A stretch of DNA of 64,000 nt from Nocardiopsis sp. N85 (GTDB taxonomy: Bacteria > Actinomycetota > Actinomycetes > Streptosporangiales > Streptosporangiaceae): the NCBI RefSeq assembly GCF_028882275.1, contig NZ_JARBUT010000013.1, positions 1 through 64,000 on the forward strand, in the 5' to 3' direction. A program made the translations under genes and the position numbers. Below are positions 17,543-25,550 of this stretch, in pieces. Position 1 is the stretch's first letter. The number at the start of each line of letters is the position of its first letter. The notes under the pieces were generated by a model. It ran no database searches. It was not told where the DNA came from and saw only the letters and a program-made list of their open reading frames with translations.

Positions 17543-18379
17543 ATGGGACGACCCGTGCTGGTGACAGGGGCGACGGGCAACACCGGACGGCATGTGGTGG
17601 CCGGGTTGCTGACCGAGGGCGTGCCCGTGCGCGCCCTGGTGCGCCGTGAGGACCACGGCCTGCCGGACGGGGTGGACGTGGTGATCGGGGACGTCACCGA
17701 TCCGGGGTCGGTGGCGGACGCGGCTCGGGGCGCCCGCGCCGCCTACCTGGTGTGGCCCCGCTTGACCGCCGACGGAGCGGGTCCGGTGGTGGAGGCCCTG
17801 GGCCGGCACGTGGACCGGATCGTGCACCTGTCCGCCGATGGCGCCGACGCGGACGACCCGGAGGACCGGGGTGTGTGGGGCGCCGTCGAGGACGCCGTTC
17901 GCGAATCCGGGGCCGAGGGGACGTTCCTCCGGGTGACCGGCCTGGCGACGAACACACTGATCTGGCGGGACCGGGTGCGCACCGGTGTGGTCCGGGCGGT
18001 GCACGGGGAGGCCCGTCGTTCCCTGGTGCACGAACGCGACGTGGCCGCCGTGGCGGTACGGGCGCTGGTCGACGACGGACACGCGGGGCGCGCCCACCTG
18101 ATGACCGGCCCCGCGTCGGTGAGCCAGACCGATCAGGTGCGGATCCTCGGCGAGGCGATCGGTGTCGACGCGCGCTGGGAGGAGCAGCCGGAGGAGGAGG
18201 CGCGGGAGGAGCTCACCGCCGTGTTCGGCGATCCGGGGTTCGCGCACGCGGCCGTGGCGCACTGGGCGGAGATGATCGAGCGGCCCGAGGCGGTCTCGCG
18301 GGACGTCGAGCGGGTGCTCGGACGCCCCGCGCTGACCTTCGAGGAGTGGGCGCGCGACCACGCCGACGACTTCCGGTAG
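17543..18379 (+). CDS. NmrA-like NAD(P)-binding oxidoreductase
   Basis: A 278-residue protein of the atypical SDR/NmrA family. GATGNTGRHV (residues 9-18) is the NAD(P)-binding loop; the central region follows the quinone-reductase-like or NmrA pattern (YLVWPRLTADG, VVRAVHGEARRSLVHERDVA). It likely reduces or senses a small redox-active compound. The ATG at 17543 follows AGGGGAACG. It stands alone behind a SoxR-like promoter; S. coelicolor SoxR controls a similar NAD-dependent epimerase/dehydratase-type gene, so a redox-stress role is likely. Confidence 0.78.
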   Translation: MGRPVLVTGATGNTGRHVVAGLLTEGVPVRALVRREDHGLPDGVDVVIGDVTDPGSVADAARGARAAYLVWPRLTADGAGPVVEALGRHVDRIVHLSADGADADDPEDRGVWGAVEDAVRESGAEGTFLRVTGLATNTLIWRDRVRTGVVRAVHGEARRSLVHERDVAAVAVRALVDDGHAGRAHLMTGPASVSQTDQVRILGEAIGVDARWEEQPEEEAREELTAVFGDPGFAHAAVAHWAEMIERPEAVSRDVERVLGRPALTFEEWARDHADDFR

Positions 18380-18398
18380 CGCGCGCCCCGGCGGGTGA

Positions 18399-20300
18399 TC
18401 AGCAGCGGCCGAGGTCGGACCACGGCCCCCAGACCGCGTCGGGGTCGGGCGGGCTGTCCCGGTTCCACCAACGGGCCTCGTATTCGCGCCCCCGGTGGCT
18501 CACGCGGTCCCCGGCGTCATAGGTGGTGCCGGGGCCCCAGGACGGAGCGGAACAGGAATCCCCTTGTCCGCCACCGCCGCCACCGGAACCTCCCCCGCCG
18601 TGGCCGTCGTCGCGGCCGTCGTCCCGATCGTCATCGCCGGACTCGTCGACCTGTTCGTCGGACGGGGTCTCCGAGGGGGACTCGGAGGGTTCCTCTTCCT
18701 CTTCCTCTTCCTCCTCCTCTTCCTCTTCCTCCGCCTCGGGGTCGGGGCCGAGCGAGAGGGTCACCGTGACCCGACCCTCTTCGGGCAGGATCGACCCGGG
18801 TTCGGGGTCCTGGCCGCTGACATCGCCGTCTTGGACGGTCTCGTGGTACTCCTCGACGGTCACCGGGGTGAGCCCGACCTCGACGAGGGTGTCGGCGGCC
18901 TCGTCGCCGGTCATGCCGTCCAGGGAGGGGACGATGATCCCCTCGCTGACGTGGACGACGACCTCCTCCTCGCGGTCGCCCTCGGCCCCCGGCTCGGGTT
19001 CGGTGGCCAGGACCGTGCCGGGCAACCGCTCGGACGAATGCTCCTGCACGACCTCGATGCGGGTGAACCCGGCCTCGCGCAGGGTGTCGCGGGCCTCGTT
19101 CTCGTTACCGTCGATCACGTCCGGGACCGGGGCGAACCTGGGGCCGATGGACAGCGACAGCAGGACCTCGTCGCCGGAGGAGACGACGCTGCCCGGACCG
19201 GGATCGCTCCCGGCGATCCCACCGGGGTCGATGGTGTCGTGGTAGTCGTCCCGGTAGCCGATCGCCAGGTTCAGGCCGAGGGCCTCCAAGCGCGCCTCGG
19301 CCTCGTCGGCGGTGACGCCCGTGACGTCGGGCAGGGTCGCCTCCGCCTCGGCCGGGACCAGCGCCCACCCGGCCGCGAACAGGGCGACGACCAGCACCCC
19401 GGCGCCGACCAGGACCGGGACGCGCCGCCAGAAGGGGACCCGGTCGGGTGCGATGACGGCGACGGTGCCCGCGGACGGGACCGCGAGGGCGTTCGACACG
19501 GCGATCGGGATGGGTCGGGTGTCGTCGGCCCCGGACCGGGCCGACGAGCGGTCCAGGGCCCGCAGCACCTGTTCGACCAGGGTGAGGTACTGGCCGGCGT
19601 CGCGGGGGCGGTAGCGGGGGTTGGGGTCGGTCGCGTTGGCGACCAGCATGTCCAGGTCGGGGGTCAGGGCTTCGACCACCGCCGAAGGGCGCAGCGGGCG
19701 CGCGTCGTCGTAGGCGACGCGTTCGCCGGTGATGAGCATGTACAGGAGCAGGCCCACCGCGCGCACGTCGGTCCGGGTGTCGGGGCCCTCGTCCTCGGCG
19801 TCGTCGAAGAGCAGCGGGAAACCGGTGAGGCGGGCGCCGCCCTGGCCGTCGACGACGACCCGTTCGGGGATGAGTCCGCCGTGGACGAGTCCCTGGGCGT
19901 GGGCGGCGTCGAGCGCGGCCAGCACGGAGGCCACGATCTTCAACGCGGCGTGGGGGGCGTAGCGCAGACCGCCGCCGCCCAGGGCGTGCCCGAGGGTCTC
20001 ACCCGGGAGGTACTCGTTGACCGCGTAGACGCGGTCGCCGTCGCGGCCGTGACCGAGGAAACGGGCCAGGTCGGGGTGGGAGACGGCGCCCAGGTTCTGG
20101 GCACGCCCCTCGAAGGCGTGCACCGCGGCCTGGTCCCCGACCAGCCATGAGTGCATGACGGTGACCACGACGGTGTGCTCGGTGGCGCGATCGTGGGCCA
20201 GGTAGGCGCTCCCCGAGGCGTCACTGCGAAGGCGTTCACCGAGGACGTAGCGTTCGTCCAGAACGATGCCGGAGTGGGGATCGGGGGTGGGGGTCTCCAT
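18399..20300 (-). CDS. Membrane PASTA-domain pseudokinase with C-terminal chitin-binding-like module
   Basis: A 633-residue single-pass protein shaped like a PknB-type receptor. Residues 18-255 have the kinase fold, but the ATP-anchoring Lys is Thr47 (VVVT for VAIK), the HRD loop is HGG (140-142, followed by LIPERV for LKPENV) and DFG is GFP (160-162). All three catalytic motifs are lost, so phosphotransfer is very unlikely. A membrane span lies at 294-314, then three extracellular PASTA repeats (about 322-387, 388-454, 455-518), a run of about 14 Glu (524-537), a Ser/Asp/Gly linker and a 50-residue module (WGPGTTYDAGDRVSHRGREY ... WWNRD) like CBM5/12 chitin-binding domains. It may sense or tether to the cell wall as a scaffold. 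A TACAAT element 8 nt before the ATG suggests a leaderless message. Confidence 0.85.
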   Translation of the reverse strand: METPTPDPHSGIVLDERYVLGERLRSDASGSAYLAHDRATEHTVVVTVMHSWLVGDQAAVHAFEGRAQNLGAVSHPDLARFLGHGRDGDRVYAVNEYLPGETLGHALGGGGLRYAPHAALKIVASVLAALDAAHAQGLVHGGLIPERVVVDGQGGARLTGFPLLFDDAEDEGPDTRTDVRAVGLLLYMLITGERVAYDDARPLRPSAVVEALTPDLDMLVANATDPNPRYRPRDAGQYLTLVEQVLRALDRSSARSGADDTRPIPIAVSNALAVPSAGTVAVIAPDRVPFWRRVPVLVGAGVLVVALFAAGWALVPAEAEATLPDVTGVTADEAEARLEALGLNLAIGYRDDYHDTIDPGGIAGSDPGPGSVVSSGDEVLLSLSIGPRFAPVPDVIDGNENEARDTLREAGFTRIEVVQEHSSERLPGTVLATEPEPGAEGDREEEVVVHVSEGIIVPSLDGMTGDEAADTLVEVGLTPVTVEEYHETVQDGDVSGQDPEPGSILPEEGRVTVTLSLGPDPEAEEEEEEEEEEEEEEPSESPSETPSDEQVDESGDDDRDDGRDDGHGGGGSGGGGGGQGDSCSAPSWGPGTTYDAGDRVSHRGREYEARWWNRDSPPDPDAVWGPWSDLGRC

Positions 20301-20443
20301 GAGTCGGAATTGTACGGGCCGAAACCCGGGTTTTCTGTCTTCAATGGGGCCGAATGAGGCCGGCGAACCGCGGTTCCCATGGGTTCCGAAGCGGTAATGT
20401 CGGCCCCGTTCCCCCTTCTTTCCCCGGGTATTGCGAGGCCGCC

Positions 20444-21415
20444 GTGCGAACCCCACCGACCGGAAGCATCGAGGATCGCGCCGTGGGCGCCCTGGTGGGC
20501 GCCGCGTGCGGGGACGCGCTGGGCGTGCCCTACGAGTTCGGACCGCCCCTGCCGGAGCGACGGGTACCGGAGATGATCGGCGGCGGGCTGGGCCCGTACG
20601 CGCCGGGGGAGTACTCCGACGACACCCAGATGGCCGTGTGCATCGCCCACGCCGTGCGCGACCACGACGATCCGCTGTCGGCCGAGGCGTTGCGACGGAC
20701 CGCCGACGGTTTCCTGGAGTGGGCGAACGGCGGGGCCTCCGACATCGGCAACCAGACCCGCGACGTGATGCGGGGCGCCGGGCACGCCTTCCGGCGGCCG
20801 GAGGTCGCCGAGGTGATGACGGCCTACTCCGCCGGCCTGTTCGCGCAGGGGGTGCCGAGCGCGGGCAACGGGTCCCTGATGCGCACCGGACCGTTGGCGC
20901 TGGCCTACCCGCACGACCCCGAGGGGCTGGCCCGGGCCGCCGACGCCTACAGCCGCTTGACGCACGCGGATCCGCTGGCGTCGGAGGCCTGCGTGCTGTG
21001 GTGCGAGGGGGTGCGCCGGGCCGTGCTGGACGGGACCCTGGACGGGGTCCGCGACGGGCTGGAACTGTTGCCCGCCGACGCCCGGGGACGGTGGAAGACC
21101 TGGCTGGACGAGGCGGAGGGGGCGCCGCCGCGCACGTTCGAGAACAACGGGTTCGTGGTGAGCGCGCTCCAGGCGGCGTGGTCGGCGGTCACCCGGCACC
21201 CGGAGGGGTTCGTGGCCGCCGTACACGCCGCCGTGCGCGCGGGCAACGACACCGACACGGTGGCGGCGATCGCGGGGGCCCTGGCGGGCGCCCGCTGGGG
21301 GGTGTCGGGGATCCCCGCGGGGCACCTGGAGGCGGTGCACGGGTGGCCGGGATACCGGGCGGACGATCTGGCCGGACTGGCCCTGGACATCGTGCGACGG
21401 CACTCGGTTCCCTAG
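20444..21415 (+). CDS. ADP-ribosylglycohydrolase family protein
   Basis: A 323-residue DraG/ARH-type hydrolase that would remove ADP-ribose from proteins or nucleic acids. Metal-binding motifs are visible: GALVGAACGDALG at the N-terminus, EYSDDTQMAV near residue 60, SAGNGSLMRTGPLAL near 145 and GNDTDTVAAIAGALAGARWG near 270, the last giving the two Asp metal ligands. The GTG at 20444 starts just before the family-conserved segment; the open frame upstream is poor in coding bias. The gene is divergent from the pseudokinase and followed after 36 bp by a YbaK-like gene, probably in one transcript. Confidence 0.87.
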   Translation: MRTPPTGSIEDRAVGALVGAACGDALGVPYEFGPPLPERRVPEMIGGGLGPYAPGEYSDDTQMAVCIAHAVRDHDDPLSAEALRRTADGFLEWANGGASDIGNQTRDVMRGAGHAFRRPEVAEVMTAYSAGLFAQGVPSAGNGSLMRTGPLALAYPHDPEGLARAADAYSRLTHADPLASEACVLWCEGVRRAVLDGTLDGVRDGLELLPADARGRWKTWLDEAEGAPPRTFENNGFVVSALQAAWSAVTRHPEGFVAAVHAAVRAGNDTDTVAAIAGALAGARWGVSGIPAGHLEAVHGWPGYRADDLAGLALDIVRRHSVP

Positions 21416-21451
21416 GTCGGACGGCGAAGAGCAGAGAAGAGGAGCGTGTCG

Positions 21452-21973
21452 ATGTCCGTAACGTTGAACTGGGCGAACGCCGACGAGCAGCCGCGGTTGA
21501 TGGCCGATCCGGTCCGCGAGGCGGTCCGAGGACTGTCGGAGGTCCGGGTCGCGCCGATCGATCCGGAGCTGGCCGACACCGCGGCGTTCTGCGCCCACTA
21601 CGGGATGACGCTGGAGACCAGCGCGAACTGCGTGGTGGTGGCCGCCAAGCGGGGCGGTGAGGTGACCTACGCGGCGTGCATGGTCCTGGCCACCGACCGG
21701 GCGGACGTCAACGGTGTGGTGCGTCGCCACCTGGGGGCGCGCAAGACGTCGTTCGCGGCCATGGCCGAGGCGACCGGGTCGACGGGGATGGAGTACGGGG
21801 GGATCACCCCGTTCGGGCTGCCGGAGGGGTGGCCGATCCTGGTGGACGAGGCGGTGGCGGCCACCCCGAACGTGGTGGTGGGCAGCGGTCTGCGCCGGTC
21901 GAAGCTGTGGGTGCCGGGCAAGCTGGTGGCGTCCCTGCCGGGCGCGGAGGTCATCGCCCTGGCCCAGCGCTGA
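21452..21973 (+). CDS. YbaK/EbsC-family aminoacyl-tRNA deacylase
   Basis: A 173-residue protein of the YbaK/ProX fold, which hydrolyses mischarged aminoacyl-tRNA (Cys- or Ala-tRNA-Pro type). The segments ETSANCVVVAAKR, VRRHLGARKTSFA and GSTGMEYGGITPFGLPEGWP are family hallmarks, including the Lys of the active site. The ATG at 21452 has GGAG 7 nt upstream; an in-frame GTG at 21446 is too close to that site. It follows the ADP-ribosylglycohydrolase gene by 36 bp. Confidence 0.87.
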   Translation: MSVTLNWANADEQPRLMADPVREAVRGLSEVRVAPIDPELADTAAFCAHYGMTLETSANCVVVAAKRGGEVTYAACMVLATDRADVNGVVRRHLGARKTSFAAMAEATGSTGMEYGGITPFGLPEGWPILVDEAVAATPNVVVGSGLRRSKLWVPGKLVASLPGAEVIALAQR

Positions 21974-22003
21974 CCCCGCGCCGGATCCGGACCGGGAGAG
22001 CGG

Positions 22004-22288
22004 TCAGGCCTTGTCGGTCTTGCGTCGCTTGGGCGTGGCCTTGGCACCGAACCGGGGGTCGACCAGGATCGAGCCGAACGCGATGACGACGCCCGTCGTC
22101 ATCAGCGCCCAAGCCCAGGGGACGTGCTGGGAGCGGATCTCGGTGCACCCGTCGTCCTCGTTGGGGTACCGGGCGAAGGAGGACGCGCAGTCGATGCCCC
22201 GGTGGTTGACGGGGACCGAGCCGAGGGCGAGTCCGCCCAAGGCGAGCGCGAGTCCGATGACCACGAGGATCTTCGTCACGTGGGCCAT
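22004..22288 (-). CDS. Small two-span membrane protein
   Basis: A 94-residue protein with two membrane spans (ILVVIGLALALGGLALG, residues about 7-24; WAWALMTTGVVIAFGSIL, about 59-76) joined by an outside loop with two Cys (CASSFARYPNEDDGC) that could form a disulfide. The C-terminus is basic. The ATG at 22288 has GGGAGA nearby. The frame stays open upstream to 22747, so it could be the end of a longer protein; see the next entry. No known function. Confidence 0.6.
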   Translation of the reverse strand: MAHVTKILVVIGLALALGGLALGSVPVNHRGIDCASSFARYPNEDDGCTEIRSQHVPWAWALMTTGVVIAFGSILVDPRFGAKATPKRRKTDKA

Positions 22289-22618
22289 GGTCTCTCCCGG
22301 AGATGCGGTCGGCTTGGGAGGCACACGGTAACAACAGGCCCGCTCGTCCCGGCAGGGGAGGGGCGTTGTCTCGTCCACAGGCTGTGGACGAGACCACGCC
22401 ATGCGCGACCACCCGGGCCGGGGCCGGTCCTCGACCTCCGCCGCCCGGGCCGACTCCACCGGCACCGCGTAGTGGTCGACCCTCGGGGGTCGCACCCCTT
22501 CGGGCTGCTCCGTATCCGATTCCACCGTGACGATCCCGTGGTGGAGCGGTATGCCCGTGTCGGCGTCGTGGCACAGGGCGAGGAACCGCGCGCACTCCCC
22601 CGGGGTCTGCGCCGTCAC
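22289..22618 (-). other. Possible unknown coding stretch upstream of the membrane protein
   Basis: From a GTG at 22618 (VTAQTPGECARFLALCHDAD) to about 22400 the minus strand has strong G/C third positions typical of genes here, in the same frame as the small membrane protein. The bias breaks at the palindrome 22368-22394. Either a 204-residue protein (22004-22618) is made, or a separate short gene once ended here. The rest up to 22703 looks non-coding. Confidence 0.3.
22368..22394. promoter_or_regulatory. 27-bp perfect palindrome
   Basis: GTCTCGTCCACAG (22368-22380) and its exact inverse (22382-22394) around a single central G. The lack of a loop fits a dimeric protein-binding site better than a terminator. 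It lies 80 bp upstream of the small membrane protein start. Confidence 0.6.
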
Positions 22619-22703
22619 CGGTGCGCACCGGTCTCCCTTCGTGTCCCCTCGCCTCCCTTCCGCTCTTCCGCCGCGTGTCCCTGGTTCGTCCCGCCCCTCC
22701 TCG

Positions 22704-22751
22704 ATGTGTCGACAAGGTGCCCTCTCCACATGTCCACATGTCCACATGGTG
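22704..22751. repeat. Octamer array 2
   Basis: Six in-phase 8-bp units, from ATGTGTCG to three near-identical ACATGTCC/ACATGGTG copies, about 100 bp upstream of paaZ. Confidence 0.6.
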
Positions 22752-22793
22752 GGAAAACGCAGGTGGACACGGGTTCCGAGCCTCGCGCACTAT

Positions 22794-22815
22794 TTACTGA
22801 ACGATCGGTCTGTAA
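22794..22815. promoter_or_regulatory. TetR-type operator in front of paaZ
   Basis: An imperfect 22-bp palindrome with arms TTACTGAACG and CGGTCTGTAA around the centre. It resembles the PaaR (TetR family) site of corynebacteria and shares its core with a perfect version at 38327. It overlaps a TAATAC -10-like element, so binding should repress paaZ. Confidence 0.55.
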
Positions 22816-22857
22816 TACTGTGCGGGAAGACCCACAGCCCGAGGAGAGGACCGTCAG

Positions 22858-24897
22858 GTGTCCGAAGTACTGGAGAGCTACGCACTGGGATCGTGGTTCA
22901 CCCCCACCGACGAGGGCGAGCCCCTCGCCGACGCGAACACCGGCGAGACCGTCGCCCGCCTGTCGCAGAACGGCCCCGACATCTCCGCCATGGTCGAGTA
23001 CGCCCGCGGCGTCGGCGGCCCGGCGATCCGCGCGCTCACCTTCCACCAGCGCGCGAACCTGCTCAAGGCCCTCGCGCAGCACCTCATGGGCCACAAGGAC
23101 GAGTTCTACGCCCTCTCGTACCGGACCGGCGCGACCAAGCGCGACAGCGCCGTCGACATCGACGGCGGCTTCGGCACCCTTTTCGGCTTCTCCAGCAAGG
23201 GCCGCCGCGAACTCCCCAACTCAACGGTCATCCTCGACGGTCCCCTGGAGCGGCTGAGCCGCGAGGGCACCTTCGTGGGTCAGCACGTGTACACCTCCCG
23301 CCCCGGCGTGGCGGTGCAGATCAACGCGTTCAACTTCCCCGTGTGGGGCATGCTCGAAAAGCTCGCCCCCGCCTTCATCGCCGGCCTGCCGAGCATCGTC
23401 AAGCCCGCGGCCCAGACCGCCTACCTGACCGAGGCCGTGGTCCGCCGGATCATCGAGTCGGGGATCCTCCCCGAGGGCTCCCTCCAGCTCCTCGTCGCCG
23501 GTCATCGCGGCCTGCTCGACGACCTCGGCGCCCAGGACATCGTGGGATTCACCGGTTCGGCCGCCACCGGCGCGATCCTGCGCAACCACCCGAACGTGGT
23601 GAGCGGCGGCGCGCAACTGAACGTCGAGGCCGACTCCCTCAACTGCTCGATCCTGGGCCCCGACGTCACCGTCGAGGACCCGGAGTTCGATCTGTACGTC
23701 AAGCAGGTCGTCACGGAGATGACCGTCAAGGCGGGCCAGAAGTGCACCGCCATCCGCCGCGTCATCGTCCCCGAGACCATGGCCGACGCCGTGATCGAGG
23801 CGATCACCGGCCGCCTGGCCAAGGTCGTGGTGGGTGCCGCCGATCACCCCGAGACCCGCATGGGCGCCCTGGTCTCCCTCGCCCAGCGCGACGAGGTCCG
23901 CAAGGCGGTCAAGGCCCTGCGCACCTCCGGTGAACTCGTCTACGGCGACCCCGAGCACGTCGAGGTCGTGGGCGCCGACGCCGGGTCCGGCGCGTTCATG
24001 TCGCCGATCCTGCTGCGCGCCGAGCCGGGCGCGCGGGAGCCGCACGAGGTGGAGGCGTTCGGTCCGGTCAGCACCGTCATCACCTACGGCTCGGTGTCCG
24101 AGGCGATCGAACTGGCCGCGCGCGGTCGGGGATCCCTGGTGGGCTCCCTGGTCACGAACGACGCCGACGTCGCCCGCGAGGTCGTGCTGGGCGTCGCCCC
24201 GTGGCACGGCCGCGTCCTGGTCCTGAACCGGGACGACGCCAAGGAGTCCACCGGCCACGGTTCGCCGCTGCCCGTCCTGGTGCACGGCGGTCCGGGGCGC
24301 GCCGGCGGCGGCGAGGAGATGGGCGGTGTGCGCGGCGTCAAGCACCACATGCAGCGCACCGCGGTCCAGGCCTCGCCGGACATGCTCACCGCGATCACCG
24401 GCCACTGGACCACGGGGTCGAAGCGGAACACGGACGACGTCCACCCCTTCCGCAAGAACCTCGCCGAGCTTCGGATCGGCGACACCATCGAGTCGGCCGA
24501 GCGCGTCGTGACCCGCGCCGACATCGACCACTTCGCCGAGTTCACCGGTGACACCTTCTACGCCCACACCGACGAGGAGGCCGCGGCCGCCAACCCGCTG
24601 TTCGGCGGGATCGTGGCGCACGGCTACCTGGTGGTGTCGTTGGCCGCGGGCCTGTTCGTCGACCCGGCACCGGGCCCGGTGCTGGCCAACTTCGGTGTCG
24701 ACCACCTGCGCTTCCTCACCCCGGTGAAGGAGGACGCGGTCATCAAGGTGACGCTGACCGCCAAGCAGATCACCCCGCGCACCAACGCCGAGTACGGCGA
24801 GGTGCGCTGGGACGCCGTGGTCACCGACCAGGACGGCGAGGCCGTCGCCACCTACGACGTCCTCACCCTGGTCGCCAAGGGCGACGAGCGGGCATAG
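22858..24897 (+). CDS. paaZ: Bifunctional PaaZ: oxepin-CoA hydrolase / semialdehyde dehydrogenase
   Basis: A 679-residue fusion, the usual PaaZ length. Residues 1-520 are an aldehyde dehydrogenase with Glu257 (LNVEADS) and nucleophile Cys296 ([10 protein letters not shown]), matching Glu256/Cys295 of the E. coli enzyme. Residues about 535-679 are a MaoC-like hydratase ([26 protein letters not shown]). In phenylacetate breakdown it opens the oxepin-CoA ring and oxidises the resulting semialdehyde. The GTG at 22858 follows GAGGAGAGG. No other paa gene is nearby, so paaABCDE must be elsewhere. Codon use is C-ending rather than G-ending, unlike most neighbours, perhaps reflecting high expression or separate origin. 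Confidence 0.93.
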   Translation: MSEVLESYALGSWFTPTDEGEPLADANTGETVARLSQNGPDISAMVEYARGVGGPAIRALTFHQRANLLKALAQHLMGHKDEFYALSYRTGATKRDSAVDIDGGFGTLFGFSSKGRRELPNSTVILDGPLERLSREGTFVGQHVYTSRPGVAVQINAFNFPVWGMLEKLAPAFIAGLPSIVKPAAQTAYLTEAVVRRIIESGILPEGSLQLLVAGHRGLLDDLGAQDIVGFTGSAATGAILRNHPNVVSGGAQLNVEADSLNCSILGPDVTVEDPEFDLYVKQVVTEMTVKAGQKCTAIRRVIVPETMADAVIEAITGRLAKVVVGAADHPETRMGALVSLAQRDEVRKAVKALRTSGELVYGDPEHVEVVGADAGSGAFMSPILLRAEPGAREPHEVEAFGPVSTVITYGSVSEAIELAARGRGSLVGSLVTNDADVAREVVLGVAPWHGRVLVLNRDDAKESTGHGSPLPVLVHGGPGRAGGGEEMGGVRGVKHHMQRTAVQASPDMLTAITGHWTTGSKRNTDDVHPFRKNLAELRIGDTIESAERVVTRADIDHFAEFTGDTFYAHTDEEAAAANPLFGGIVAHGYLVVSLAAGLFVDPAPGPVLANFGVDHLRFLTPVKEDAVIKVTLTAKQITPRTNAEYGEVRWDAVVTDQDGEAVATYDVLTLVAKGDERA

Positions 24898-24915
24898 CCG
24901 CCCCGTCGACGCACC

Positions 24916-24946
24916 GGCGCCCCTCGGCCTCACGCCGAGGGGCGCC
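24916..24946 (+). terminator. Terminator after paaZ
   Basis: A perfect 13-bp stem (GGCGCCCCTCGGC and its complement) with a CTCAC loop, 18 bp after the stop codon. Confidence 0.7.
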
Positions 24947-25050
24947 CGTCGTGTTCAGGGCCGGGAGGCCGGGAGTGCGCCCGGGGGCGGCCGCCCCGAC
25001 CGCTCCCGGGAGGCGTCTTGTGCCGTGGTGGTCATGGCGTCATGCTCGAA

Positions 25051-25070
25051 CCCTCACACGTATGTGAGGG
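25051..25070. promoter_or_regulatory. Probable MerR operator
   Basis: CCCTCACA-CGTA-TGTGAGGG, an 8-bp perfect inverted repeat 30 bp before the MerR start, consistent with autoregulation. A clean -35/-10 pair is not evident. Confidence 0.55.
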
Positions 25071-25099
25071 CCAACGAGATGTCACGTGAGGTGGGACAC

Positions 25100-25483
25100 A
25101 TGCGGATCGGAGAGCTCTCCGAGCTGACCGACACCCCGCGCCGATCGCTGCGCTACTACGAGGAGCGGGGCCTCATCCTGCCCGCTCGCGGGCAGAACGG
25201 CTACCGGGACTACGACGAGGCCACGGTGGACCGGGTCCTCCAGATCCGGGGGCTGCTCGACGCCGGACTGCCCACACGGATCATCGAACAGATCCTGCCG
25301 TGTCTGGACAAGCCCCGGTCGATCCACTTCCCCGACGCCACCCCGGAGATGATCGCGACCCTGCGCGGGGAGATCGACCGTATGGACCGGCGCATCCGCT
25401 GCCTGGAGCAGAACCGCCGGGCCGTGGCCGAGTACCTGGAGGAGGTCCTCGTCCACGAGTCCCGGGCGGCCCCGGCCGTCTGA
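25100..25483 (+). CDS. MerR-family transcriptional regulator
   Basis: A 127-residue MerR protein. MRIGELSELTDTPRRSLRYY is the helix-turn-helix and YEERGLILPARGQNGYRDY the first wing; a dimerisation coiled coil covers residues 75-120 (EMIATLRGEIDRMDRRIRCL). There is no SoxR iron-sulfur Cys cluster and only scattered Cys, so a metal or small-ligand sensor of the simple type is likely. The ATG at 25100 has AGGTGGG 5 nt upstream; an upstream ATG (25079) has none. It is alone between two hairpins; a target other than itself is not visible. Confidence 0.85.
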   Translation: MRIGELSELTDTPRRSLRYYEERGLILPARGQNGYRDYDEATVDRVLQIRGLLDAGLPTRIIEQILPCLDKPRSIHFPDATPEMIATLRGEIDRMDRRIRCLEQNRRAVAEYLEEVLVHESRAAPAV

Positions 25484-25500
25484 GGCCCGCGCGCACGAGG

Positions 25501-25534
25501 GCGCCCCGGAGGGTGCCGACTCCCTCCGGGGCGC
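25501..25534. terminator. Bidirectional terminator between MerR and the E2 gene
   Basis: A perfect 13-bp stem GCGCCCCGGAGGG with its complement and an 8-nt loop, between convergent stop codons. Confidence 0.65.
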
Positions 25535-25550
25535 TGTTCCGGATCCCCGC

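Noticed and set aside
25100-25483. MerR gene as the SoxR acting at 17462 and 43571
   Set aside because: It lacks the C-terminal iron-sulfur Cys cluster and has its own different palindrome.
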